A DNA stretch of 64,000 bases from Bacillota bacterium. Lineage in GTDB: Bacteria > Bacillota > Clostridia > Clostridiales > Clostridiaceae. The notes beneath the pieces were generated by a model. That model did no database searches. It saw nothing but the letters and a program-made list of their open reading frames with translations, and was not told where the DNA came from. The stretch spans positions 20,017 to 84,016 of the forward strand of contig JAFADP010000005.1 in NCBI GenBank assembly GCA_023424785.1, in the 5' to 3' direction. Shown here in pieces: positions 18,043 through 26,199 of the stretch (within the stretch, counting starts at the first letter, position 1; each line of letters begins with the position of its first letter). Made by a program: the position numbers and the translations under genes.

Positions 18043-19500
18043 CTATTGCTTTGTTGGAATAACTACAGTAGATTTCTTATAATCATAGAACATAAACCAA
18101 CAACCTTCAGGACTACTGCTATCTTTTGTCCATGTTACAAAGCCAGTTTTTCCTGCATAAGGTTGTTCATCCTCATCTCTACCTCCTGGGACTCCGTATA
18201 CTATATAATCTACATATCCTAGTGAATTACACTTGAATCCAATCATAAAGTATCCGTACTTCTTTATATAAGGAAAATAACTTAGCATTGGATAATAAAT
18301 TATGTTGTATTTATTGTAATCAGAAACATTACACATATCATCTAATGAATTAATTTTCACCTTATACCACTTACAATATTTTATTTCTTTAAATGCTCCC
18401 TTACATTCTTCAAAACCTTTTGATATATTTTCAAAGAATTTTCCTAATGAGCCTTTTAATTCAAAGTCTTTATGATCATTTCTATAAGCTGGTAAATCTC
18501 TATAATCATTTCTATAAGTTTGTGTTATTTTTTCTACCTCTCTCATTCTTTGAGGTTTTTCATAATTATTATTTTCTTTATTATTAACACTTGGTGATGT
18601 TTCATAATTATAAGTATGTTCTTGCTTATCTATATTATCTTCAATTGATTTATTATTTAATTCTTCTAAAATATCTTCTTTATTATTTTCAACTAATTCT
18701 ATTTCTATTTCACTATTTCTTCTTTTATCAATAGTACTTTCATATTCATCAAAAGTTATAGGTGACTCTCCTCTCTTAAGACAAGGATCTTCACAAGCTA
18801 TGCCTTTAATTCTTGTGTCGCGGCACTCCTCACATTCACCTTCATGCTCTTCATATTTAGCATACTCTTTATGTTTATCATGCTCTTCATGTTTATCACA
18901 CTCATCATGATGGTGTTCTTCATGATCATCATGTTTTTCATATTTACAAGAATCACAAATATTATCCTTACTATATTGCTCTTTTTCTTTATATTCCTTC
19001 TTATCTTCTTTCTTTATATCTTTAGTAAGTTTTTTCTCTTCCTTATCTATTACATTTTTATACGAGTCACTACATTTTGATATTTTAAGTTCTTTCCAAT
19101 CATCATTCACAGACTCACCATTTATGAATCCATACATTATAAATCTTGGTTTTCCGTCACTATATTTACATAGTCCAGCGCCTGATATCTTATCATAGGC
19201 TAAATCCATTCCCCCAATATCACCAATATAATACTCTCTCAAAGATTCTCCCTTTCCTACTTTATCTACTTTCAAGGAGCCTAAATCCACTATCTTTTTC
19301 ATATCTTTTTTATAGCAGATAAGTATCATATAATAATCATCATCTTTTTTTAGATTTTGAGCATAAAATGATATTGTACACTTTTCATTTCTTGCTTCTA
19401 TTTTTGCATATCCTGATAGAGGTTTATCACCTTCTCCTAAGCACTCTTTTTTGTCCTCCTGAAGTATTATAAAATTCCTATACAATTTATTATGTGACAA
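18043..19500 (-). CDS. Conserved clostridial protein with His-rich linker (possible spore protein)
   Basis: A 485-residue protein in three parts. Residues 1 to about 130 form a compact domain (NFIILQEDKKECLGEG...GFINGES) resembling the start of a family I recall only as unnamed clostridial proteins. Residues ~150-350 are low-complexity, rich in Lys, Glu, His and Asp; about 185-235 carries many His plus scattered Cys (for example HDDHEEHHHDECDKHEEHDK), a likely metal-binding tract. Residues ~355-485 form a second folded domain rich in Tyr, Trp and Gly (GKTGFVTWTKDSSSPEGCW). There is no signal peptide or membrane segment. It follows ksgA, where Bacillus has the sporulation gene yabG, so a spore role is possible but unproven. 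Confidence 0.6.
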   Translation of the reverse strand: MSHNKLYRNFIILQEDKKECLGEGDKPLSGYAKIEARNEKCTISFYAQNLKKDDDYYMILICYKKDMKKIVDLGSLKVDKVGKGESLREYYIGDIGGMDLAYDKISGAGLCKYSDGKPRFIMYGFINGESVNDDWKELKISKCSDSYKNVIDKEEKKLTKDIKKEDKKEYKEKEQYSKDNICDSCKYEKHDDHEEHHHDECDKHEEHDKHKEYAKYEEHEGECEECRDTRIKGIACEDPCLKRGESPITFDEYESTIDKRRNSEIEIELVENNKEDILEELNNKSIEDNIDKQEHTYNYETSPSVNNKENNNYEKPQRMREVEKITQTYRNDYRDLPAYRNDHKDFELKGSLGKFFENISKGFEECKGAFKEIKYCKWYKVKINSLDDMCNVSDYNKYNIIYYPMLSYFPYIKKYGYFMIGFKCNSLGYVDYIVYGVPGGRDEDEQPYAGKTGFVTWTKDSSSPEGCWFMFYDYKKSTVVIPTKQ

Positions 19501-19568
19501 GCTCCTATTTCCTCCACATATATTATTTCAATAAATTATATGCTTTGGTAATAATATTATGAATTTTT

Positions 19569-20423
19569 CTAGTTACTTTTGTTCTTCACATCATATATAG
19601 CATCAGATAAATTTGCAAACTCTTCTAATGTTAAAGTTTCTCCTCTTCTTTTAGGGTCTATATTTGAAGCTTCAAATGCCTTTTCTAAACAATCTTTTGA
19701 TATACCTAAGAACTTAACACCATTCCATAAAGTTTTTCTTCTCATATTAAAAGAACTTCTTATAATATCAAACATTAACTTTTCATCTTTAGGTTTTACT
19801 CTAGTTTCATTTAACCTATCTAATCTTATTACAATTGAATCTACTTTTGGTTGAGGTATAAAACATCCAGGCGCAACTCTTCTTACTATCTTTGTATCAC
19901 AATAATATTGAACTAATAAAGATAATGCTCCATAATCCTTAGTACTAGGTTCAGCATCTATTCTTTCAGCAACCTCTTTTTGTATCATTATAGTTAATGA
20001 TTTAAATTTATAATTTTCTTTTAGCAATCTTGCTATTATAGGAGTTGTTACATAGTATGGTAAATTAGCTACAAGCTTAACACTTTTTTCATCTCCTATT
20101 ATTTCATTAAAATCTACTTTAAGAGCATCATTATGTATTAAACTAAAATTAGGCTGATCTCCTAACTCTTCTTGTAATATAGGAATTAAATCATTATCAA
20201 GTTCAACTGCTACAACTCTCTTAGCTTTAGTTAAAAGCTGAGCTGTTAAAGAACCAACTCCTGGTCCAATTTCTATAACTAAATCCTCTTCTGTAACCTC
20301 TGCTCCATTCACAATATCCTTAAGAACTGATTCATCAGTTAAGAAATTCTGTCCTAAACTCTTAGAAAATTTGAAATTATATTTTTTTACTAACTCTTGA
20401 GTATTGTAATTTCTTATATCCAT
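19569..20423 (-). CDS. rsmA: 16S rRNA (adenine1518/1519-N6) dimethyltransferase
   Basis: KsgA/RsmA dimethylates two adjacent adenines in the 3' hairpin of 16S rRNA during small-subunit assembly. The 284 residues begin with [18 protein letters not shown], the family's N-terminal element. The SAM-binding motif [12 protein letters not shown] is near 45-56, and the catalytic NLPYY is near 119. The C-terminal helical domain contains [14 protein letters not shown]. It starts three bases after the rnmV stop. The order yabE-rnmV-ksgA is conserved in Firmicutes. Confidence 0.97.
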   Translation of the reverse strand: MDIRNYNTQELVKKYNFKFSKSLGQNFLTDESVLKDIVNGAEVTEEDLVIEIGPGVGSLTAQLLTKAKRVVAVELDNDLIPILQEELGDQPNFSLIHNDALKVDFNEIIGDEKSVKLVANLPYYVTTPIIARLLKENYKFKSLTIMIQKEVAERIDAEPSTKDYGALSLLVQYYCDTKIVRRVAPGCFIPQPKVDSIVIRLDRLNETRVKPKDEKLMFDIIRSSFNMRRKTLWNGVKFLGISKDCLEKAFEASNIDPKRRGETLTLEEFANLSDAIYDVKNKSN

Positions 20424-20426
20424 AAA

Positions 20427-20975
20427 TTATTCTCCTAATTGCTCATTTATTTTTTTTATAGCTTCTATAAATTCTTCCTTACTTATACCATAATTATTTA
20501 ATCTAGAAAGAGTTTGTGCTCCATTGCCATAACCTATTCCTAATTCCTTTCCTAATATAAGTCTTCTTTTTTTAGAATCTACACTTCCCATTAACTTAAA
20601 GTGATATAGATCTTGCATATTATAAAAGTCTACTTTCTCTTCTAATGTTACTTTTGCATTTTCTAATGCTTTTATTATTACTTCAGGTGAAGCATTTTCT
20701 ACTCCGATATCTCCATCTTTTATTCCATCTTCTTGAGCTATATAAGCATGTTTAACGCCTTTTACTCTTTTAGATATTATACTTCTGATTTTTTCTCCTG
20801 CAAAATCTGGATCAGTAAAAACAATAACACCCTTTCTTTTTTGTGCTTCTTTTATTCTTTCTATAACCTTTGCATTTATTCCAAAACCACCAACAGCTAT
20901 CATTTCAGCATCTACTGCTTGTTTAACTGCAGTAATATCATCTCTACCCTCTACTACTATAACTTCTTTTATCAA
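20427..20975 (-). CDS. rnmV: Ribonuclease M5
   Basis: Toprim-domain nuclease that makes the final cuts maturing 5S rRNA, working on a 5S rRNA-protein complex. The glutamate of VVEGRDD (residues about 6-12) and the aspartates in FTDPDFAGEKI near 60 are the Toprim catalytic residues. I choose TTG at 20975 (product 182 residues, beginning MIKEVIVVEGRDD), because AAAGGAAG lies seven bases upstream; a GTG at 20993 would put that site within the gene. The C-terminal domain ends in GISKEEFIEAIKKI. It is translationally coupled to rsmA. Confidence 0.94.
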   Translation of the reverse strand: MIKEVIVVEGRDDITAVKQAVDAEMIAVGGFGINAKVIERIKEAQKRKGVIVFTDPDFAGEKIRSIISKRVKGVKHAYIAQEDGIKDGDIGVENASPEVIIKALENAKVTLEEKVDFYNMQDLYHFKLMGSVDSKKRRLILGKELGIGYGNGAQTLSRLNNYGISKEEFIEAIKKINEQLGE

Positions 20976-21043
20976 AACAATACTTCCTTTCACATTATAC
21001 TTATTGAAAACTATCCATTAAGTTATTATACCAAATTTATTGC

Positions 21044-21080
21044 AAAAAATAAGAGATAACATTTCTGTAATCTCTTATTA
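21044..21080 (-). terminator. Terminator of the yabE-like gene
   Basis: Hairpin AATAAGAGATTACAG..TTATCTCTTATT on the minus strand followed by a T run, just past the stop at 21088. Confidence 0.8.
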
Positions 21081-21087
21081 TAAATCC

Positions 21088-22143
21088 TTACCATTCACCA
21101 GGACCAGCTATTATTACTACTTCTTTATTTCTTAGGCCCCAATTGCAAGCTTCTCTATAAGTATCAAAATATAAATCAATTTTATTTCCTTTAATGGATG
21201 TTCCAATATCAGCTGCAACTGCATATCCATAGTCTTCAATCCATACCTTACTTCCTAATGGTATTACAGTTGGATCTACGGCTATTGTGCTTATACCATT
21301 TGGATCACGATTAAGAGCTCTACCTGAATAGGTACTATCTCCTGGGTTTTTCTTTGAGTAAGCTGTTGTGGTAGCTGTAAATTTCGACTTTCCATATACC
21401 TCTCCACCTCTATTTAATACTCCCTGCATCGTTCCCATTGCAATTATCTCTGATTGAGCTTCCTTTATAACTTTTGTAGCAATTTGTTCTCTCTCAACTT
21501 CTGTGCCATCATGCTTAACCACTTTATAAGTTACTTCTTGCTCACCATTTACTCCTTGTTGCTTCACAACTTCAGGCTGTGTAGCATACATACTGTTATC
21601 TTCAACCTTTTTAGTTTCATATGCAATAGTCTGTATTTCAACTATTTCATCTACTTCAACATCTATAATTTTTATACTCATATTCTTTTCAATTTTAGAT
21701 GTTACATCTGGATATACTATATCATCATCTTTATAGTCTATACCAAATTTTTTCAAAGTTTCTTTTTCTTCTTTTAGCATGTCCTCTATTGTTTCTTCTG
21801 CTGTTAATAGCTCTTGCTCTTGACCTGCCATTACAACTTTTACAGACACTGCTCTTTTAATATCAATCTTTTGATTTTCTGTTATCTCGGTATCTAACGA
21901 TGGTGAAATTTTGTCTTTATCTAGAACTTCTATTCCCTGATCCTCGAGTGCCTCCTTAACAGTCCCTTTATATGTGACAAATACCTTTTCTTTTCCGTCT
22001 ATACTTACACTTACTGTCTTTCTCATAATGATAATTGTCAATGCAGATATAATAATTAATACTAATATTATTCCACTTATTATCTTTGCCTTAGGACCAT
22101 TAGAAAAACTCTTTTTTAAAATATTTTTAAATTTTTCTATCAT
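21088..22143 (-). CDS. YabE-like cell-wall protein (DUF348, G5 and 3D domains)
   Basis: A 351-residue protein starting at ATG 22143, behind a GGAGGG site; upstream in-frame codons have no such site. A single membrane anchor lies near residues 20-40 (IISGIILVLIIISALTIIIM). Two DUF348 repeats follow (VSVSIDGKEKVFVTYKGTV and VSVKVVMAGQ), then a G5 domain (about 180-250), then a C-terminal 3D domain (TATTTAYSKKNPGDSTYSG...AADIGTSIKGNKIDLYF). The 3D domain is the catalytic fold of resuscitation-promoting-factor-like and MltA-type lytic transglycosylases. It probably cuts peptidoglycan outside the cell. The locus between tatD and rnmV matches B. subtilis yabE. Confidence 0.92.
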   Translation of the reverse strand: MIEKFKNILKKSFSNGPKAKIISGIILVLIIISALTIIIMRKTVSVSIDGKEKVFVTYKGTVKEALEDQGIEVLDKDKISPSLDTEITENQKIDIKRAVSVKVVMAGQEQELLTAEETIEDMLKEEKETLKKFGIDYKDDDIVYPDVTSKIEKNMSIKIIDVEVDEIVEIQTIAYETKKVEDNSMYATQPEVVKQQGVNGEQEVTYKVVKHDGTEVEREQIATKVIKEAQSEIIAMGTMQGVLNRGGEVYGKSKFTATTTAYSKKNPGDSTYSGRALNRDPNGISTIAVDPTVIPLGSKVWIEDYGYAVAADIGTSIKGNKIDLYFDTYREACNWGLRNKEVVIIAGPGEW

Positions 22144-22360
22144 ATATTTCCCTCCTTTGGCAAGAGCGTTAAGGTAAGTATACACTACTTTAAATAAACT
22201 TGTCAAATTTAATTCCATTTTCTGTATTGTAATTTCTAATTAATGTAAGTTTTATTTTATTTAATTTAATATTATTTAATAATTCCTTCCTGGAAACGAT
22301 ATTCATTTTTTATTTTTTGCTATTTTCTAATAAAAATATTTTTATTATTTCCCAAAAATA

Positions 22361-23143
22361 CTATTGTATTTTAAATAAATTTTGCAAGTTTTTATTCAAT
22401 CTTAGATTTAATTCTTTACTATCTACTTCTTTTATATCAGCTATTTTTTCTATTATATACTTAATATAATCAGATCTATTTCTTTTACCTCTGTTAGGCT
22501 CAGGTGACATATATGGACAATCTGTTTCTACTAATAATTTATCTACTGGAACTTCCTTAACTACTTGTACAACTTTTTTTGCATTTTTAAATGTAACAAC
22601 ACCTGTTATTCCTATATAATATCCAAGCTTTAAACATTCCTTTGCAAACTCTACACTTCCTGAAAAACAATGAACTACACCTATTACATCAGGGAACTCT
22701 TTCATTATATCTAATGTATCTTCATGAGCATCTCTATCATGTATTATTACTGGTAACTTTAAATCCTGAGCTAACTTCATTTGCTTTCTAAATACATCTT
22801 TTTGAACTTCTCTTGATGGATTTTCATCCCAATAATAATCTAGTCCTATTTCTCCTATAGCTTTAAGTTTTAAATTTTTCTTAACTAACTCTTTAAATTC
22901 ATCTATCATTTCATCTTTAAATTCATCTGCATTTTCTGGATGTATACCTACTGCTCCATAAATAAAATCCCATGTATTTATTAACTTACAAGTTTTTTTA
23001 ATACTTTCATAAGATGAGGAGCAGTTCATAATTCCAACCACTCCATTGCTTTTTAATTCTTTCATTATTTCACTTCTATCTAAATTAAATGAATCATCAT
23101 CATAATGAGCATGACTATCAAATATTTTATATTCTGTATTCAT
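22361..23143 (-). CDS. tatD: TatD family metal-dependent hydrolase
   Basis: A 260-residue TIM-barrel hydrolase of the TatD deoxyribonuclease family. The first metal site is in FDSHAHYDDDSF (residues 8-19). GEIGLDYYWD near 98 gives the bridging acid, IIHDRDAH near 137 and VHCFSGS near 163 give His ligands, and ETDCPYMSPEPNRGKRN near 211 gives the final Asp and substrate loop. Family members act as 3'-5' DNA exonucleases or D-Tyr-tRNA deacylases; the role here is not defined. It belongs to the metG-tatD-yabE-rnmV-ksgA cluster. Confidence 0.94.
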   Translation of the reverse strand: MNTEYKIFDSHAHYDDDSFNLDRSEIMKELKSNGVVGIMNCSSSYESIKKTCKLINTWDFIYGAVGIHPENADEFKDEMIDEFKELVKKNLKLKAIGEIGLDYYWDENPSREVQKDVFRKQMKLAQDLKLPVIIHDRDAHEDTLDIMKEFPDVIGVVHCFSGSVEFAKECLKLGYYIGITGVVTFKNAKKVVQVVKEVPVDKLLVETDCPYMSPEPNRGKRNRSDYIKYIIEKIADIKEVDSKELNLRLNKNLQNLFKIQ

Positions 23144-23199
23144 ATATAATCACTTCCTAATTTTAATTTCTTATATATTATACACCAATATCCAAATAT

Positions 23200-23631
23200 T
23201 TATATATTCTTTAATTTATTAAGATGCTTATCATTATCCTCTACTATCTTCTCTAGCTCTTTCTTTATACTTGGCTCTAGATTTTCATGTTCTGCAATAA
23301 ACTTATTGCCTTGTTCTATTCCCATATTTATAGCATTTATTGCGGCATCTATAACTTCCTTATCTGTATCCACCTTAATTAATTTTACCTTCTCCCAAGT
23401 CTCACTAATAGCTCCTATTAAACCTAATGTATCAGCTGCATTTCCTCCTAATTTCTCTATTCTATGTGTAATAGCTTCTTCATGTCTTTTAAATGACTCA
23501 ATTATAAGTCTTAAGTCATCCTTTAACTTGGGTGATTGTGCTTTTTCTAAATAATCCTTAAATGTAATTCCTCCCATATGAATTCCTTTAAGAAACTTAT
23601 TTAACTCATGTACTAATTTTTCATTTTCCAT
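23200..23631 (-). CDS. Ferritin-like four-helix protein (DUF2383/PA2169 type)
   Basis: A 143-residue all-helical protein. I choose ATG at 23631 (MENEKLVHELNKFLKG) because GAGGTGA is six bases upstream; the longer frame to 23679 lacks a site. The pattern of four amphipathic helices, with KDDLRLIIESFKRHEEAITHRI and NAINMGIEQGNKFIAEHE, fits the ferritin-like DUF2383/PA2169 group, often stress proteins. Acidic and His residues (E and H in FKRHEEAI) could form a partial metal site, but a full di-iron set is not obvious. It is inserted between metG and tatD, an order not seen in the Bacillus version of this cluster. Function unknown. Confidence 0.7.
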   Translation of the reverse strand: MENEKLVHELNKFLKGIHMGGITFKDYLEKAQSPKLKDDLRLIIESFKRHEEAITHRIEKLGGNAADTLGLIGAISETWEKVKLIKVDTDKEVIDAAINAINMGIEQGNKFIAEHENLEPSIKKELEKIVEDNDKHLNKLKNI

Positions 23632-23681
23632 ATTTCTCACCTCAACTTTAGTTTTTGAATATTTATAAATTTTATTCAAGT

Positions 23682-23724
23682 AAAAAAGAAAGAGCTATCT
23701 TAAATCTCTTTAAAATAACTCTTC
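23682..23724 (-). terminator. Terminator of metG
   Basis: Minus-strand hairpin AAGAGTTATTTT against AAGATAGCTCTT with a following T run, 12 bases past the metG stop. Confidence 0.8.
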
Positions 23725-23737
23725 TAAAATACTTATA

Positions 23738-25678
23738 TTATCTTACAATACTTCCTGTTGGTAGATCTCCTGGATTAACTAATGATAATACGCTATCATC
23801 ATCTGTAGCTGCTGCAAGAATCATACCTTGAGATAATTCACCTCTTAACTTAACAGGCTTTAAGTTAGCAACAAGTACTACATTCTTTCCTATTAAATCT
23901 TCTGGTTTATAATATTTAGAAATTCCTGATATAACCTGTCTTTCTTCTCCACCTAAGTCTACTTTTAGCTTAAGTAATTTCTTTGCACCCTTAACAGGTT
24001 CACATTCCTTAACTTTAACAACTCTTAAATCTATCTTCTCAAAATCATCTATTGTTATTTCTTCTTTTATTGGTGTAATTGCTGGTTGTGCTTGTGCCTT
24101 TTGAGCTGCTGAAATAGCTTCTAGCTCTGCAAGCTTAGCTTCTACATCTATTCTTGGGAATAAGCTATCACCTTTTGCAACCTTTGTTCCTACTATTGTT
24201 CCATCAAAAGATGATACTGATGCCCAATCTATATTTGATGCATTGATTTGTTCATTTATCTTCTTTGAAGTATCAGGTAAGAATGCTGATAATAATACAG
24301 ATGATATTCTTAAAGATTCTATTAGGTTATATAGTACAGTTCCTAATCTTTCTTTTTTAGATTCATCCTTAGCTAATATCCAAGGAGTTGTTTCATCTAT
24401 ATACTTATTAGCTCTTCCAACTAAATCAAATATTGCTTCTAATGCTTCTGGTATTCTTAGGTTATTTATATCATCTTCAACCTTCTTTGGAGTTGCTAAA
24501 GCTAAATTAATAAGCTCGTTGTCTATTTCTTCCTTAGCTGTTGGTGCAGGAATTTCTCCTCCAAAATACTTTTCTACCATTGCAACTGATCTTGATAATA
24601 AATTACCTAAATCATTACATAAGTCTGAATTTATCTTGTTTATAAATATTTCATTATTAAATAATCCATCTGCTCCAAATGGTATTTCTCTTAATAAGTA
24701 GTATCTAACTGGATCTACTCCAAAACTTTCAACTAATGTTACTGGATCTACTACATTACCTTTAGATTTTGACATTTTACCACCATCTACAAGTAACCAT
24801 CCATGACCAAATACTTGCTTTGGTAATGGTAAATCTAAAGCCATCAGCATAATTGGCCAATAAATAGTATGGAATCTTAAAATATCCTTACCTATTAAAT
24901 GAACATCTGCTGGCCAATACTTCTTAAATTTATCTGTATTATCACTTCCATAACCTAAAGCAGTTATATAGTTTGATAATGCATCTATCCAAACATAAAC
25001 AACATGTTTTTCATCAAAAGTTACTGGAATACCCCAGTCAAAGCTTGTTCTTGATACACAAAGATCTTGTAATCCTGGCTTTAAGAAGTTATTAAGCATT
25101 TCATTCTTTCTTGATTCTGGCTGAATAAATTCTGGATTTTCTTCTATATACTTTATTAATCTATCTGCATATTTACTCATTTTAAAGAAGTATGCTTCTT
25201 CCTTAGATTTTTCTACTGGTCTTCCACAATCAGGACACTTACCATCTACAAGTTGAGTCTCTGTCCAGAAAGATTCACATGGAGTACAATAAAGTCCTTC
25301 ATATGAACTCTTATATATATCTCCTTGATCATAAAGCTTCTTAAATATATCTTGAACAGCTTTTATATGATAATCATCAGTTGTTCTTATAAACTTATCA
25401 TAGCTTATATTCATCATTTTCCAAAGATCTTTAATTCCAGCTACTACTTCATCTACATGTTCCTTTGGAGTTATTCCTTTTTCTTCTGCTATTCTTTGAA
25501 TTTTTTGACCATGTTCATCTGTTCCTGTTAAGAACATTACATCATATCCTGTTAATCTTTTAAATCTAGCAATTGCATCAGCTGCAACAGTAGTATAGGT
25601 ATTACCTATATGTAATTTTGTTGATGGATAATAAATTGGTGTAGTTATATAATATGGTTTTTTACATTCATTACACAT
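23738..25678 (-). CDS. metG: Methionyl-tRNA synthetase
   Basis: Class I synthetase that charges tRNA-Met. I choose ATG at 25678 (product 646 residues), ten bases after AAGGAGG; the ATG at 25687 is too close to that site. The HIGH motif appears as HIGN near 22-25, and KMSKSKGN lies near 297-304. One CxxC zinc knuckle pair (YCTPC and CPDC, about 125-147) is present in the connective domain. A C-terminal tRNA-binding OB fold spans about 542-646 (FEKIDLRVVKVKE...LSQGMILAA). The N-terminus MCNECKKPYYITTPIYYPS adds an extra CxxC before the usual start. An upstream T-box with a Met specifier supports the assignment. Confidence 0.97.
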   Translation of the reverse strand: MCNECKKPYYITTPIYYPSTKLHIGNTYTTVAADAIARFKRLTGYDVMFLTGTDEHGQKIQRIAEEKGITPKEHVDEVVAGIKDLWKMMNISYDKFIRTTDDYHIKAVQDIFKKLYDQGDIYKSSYEGLYCTPCESFWTETQLVDGKCPDCGRPVEKSKEEAYFFKMSKYADRLIKYIEENPEFIQPESRKNEMLNNFLKPGLQDLCVSRTSFDWGIPVTFDEKHVVYVWIDALSNYITALGYGSDNTDKFKKYWPADVHLIGKDILRFHTIYWPIMLMALDLPLPKQVFGHGWLLVDGGKMSKSKGNVVDPVTLVESFGVDPVRYYLLREIPFGADGLFNNEIFINKINSDLCNDLGNLLSRSVAMVEKYFGGEIPAPTAKEEIDNELINLALATPKKVEDDINNLRIPEALEAIFDLVGRANKYIDETTPWILAKDESKKERLGTVLYNLIESLRISSVLLSAFLPDTSKKINEQINASNIDWASVSSFDGTIVGTKVAKGDSLFPRIDVEAKLAELEAISAAQKAQAQPAITPIKEEITIDDFEKIDLRVVKVKECEPVKGAKKLLKLKVDLGGEERQVISGISKYYKPEDLIGKNVVLVANLKPVKLRGELSQGMILAAATDDDSVLSLVNPGDLPTGSIVR

Positions 25679-25703
25679 AACTTTCATTCCTCCTTTATAT
25701 AAA

Positions 25704-25975
25704 AAAAGTCTCTATATAGGCATTATTACCTATATAGAGACGTAATAAACTTTTTTACGTGTTACCACTCTACTTTATTCTTGCTTCACAACAAAAACCT
25801 CTATAAGTGACTATCATCACCTTACAATATAACGGTTGCTCCCGTAATCCTCTAACTATAACAGCTCAAGGATTCTGCTCCAAGACCATCTTCATAAAAC
25901 TTATTGACGCTAACTTTCACCTAATATTAGCTCTCTTTAGACCTTCTATCTTACTACTCTTCTCTTCACTGCATT
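25704..25975 (-). promoter_or_regulatory. T-box leader of metG (Met specifier ATG)
   Basis: On the minus strand the T-box sequence AGAGTGGTAACACG occupies 25757-25771, and a perfect terminator stem (GTCTCTATATAGG against CCTATATAGAGAC) with a T run lies at 25706-25741. Aligning Stem I with the asnS leader (AAG-specifier-xTCTxGGAG) puts the specifier ATG at 25887-25889. Inference: metG is read through when tRNA-Met is uncharged. This element explains most of the gap 25688-26199; between it and the transporter terminator (25976-26154) I see only AT-rich sequence that probably holds the promoter. Confidence 0.93.
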
Positions 25976-26154
25976 TAACTTTATGATAAATCAAATAAAT
26001 TCATATGTCAAATATCTTTAATAAAGATACTTAACATCTTCTCCAATCTTACCTGATATACCACTGAGTTCTTTAATACATATACTCTCATATTTTCTTT
26101 TCTAACTGATTCTGTTGTTAAAGTTCCATTACAATAAATTTAATTTTTTATAAC

Positions 26155-26191
26155 AAAAAGAGGTTTAAAAATACTTCAAACCTCTTTTTGT
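26155..26191 (-). terminator. Terminator of the NhaC-family transporter gene
   Basis: Perfect stem AAAAAGAGGTTT/AAACCTCTTTTT with T run, about 10 bases after the stop at 26200. Confidence 0.9.
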
Positions 26192-26199
26192 TGCTAAAT

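Noticed and set aside
18844..19080. Plus-strand reading frame of almost pure Met/Ile/Phe/Leu, looking like a tiny membrane protein
   Set aside because: It is the complement of the His/Glu/Lys-rich tract of the minus-strand gene at 18043-19500, has no ribosome-binding site, and arises from codon bias.
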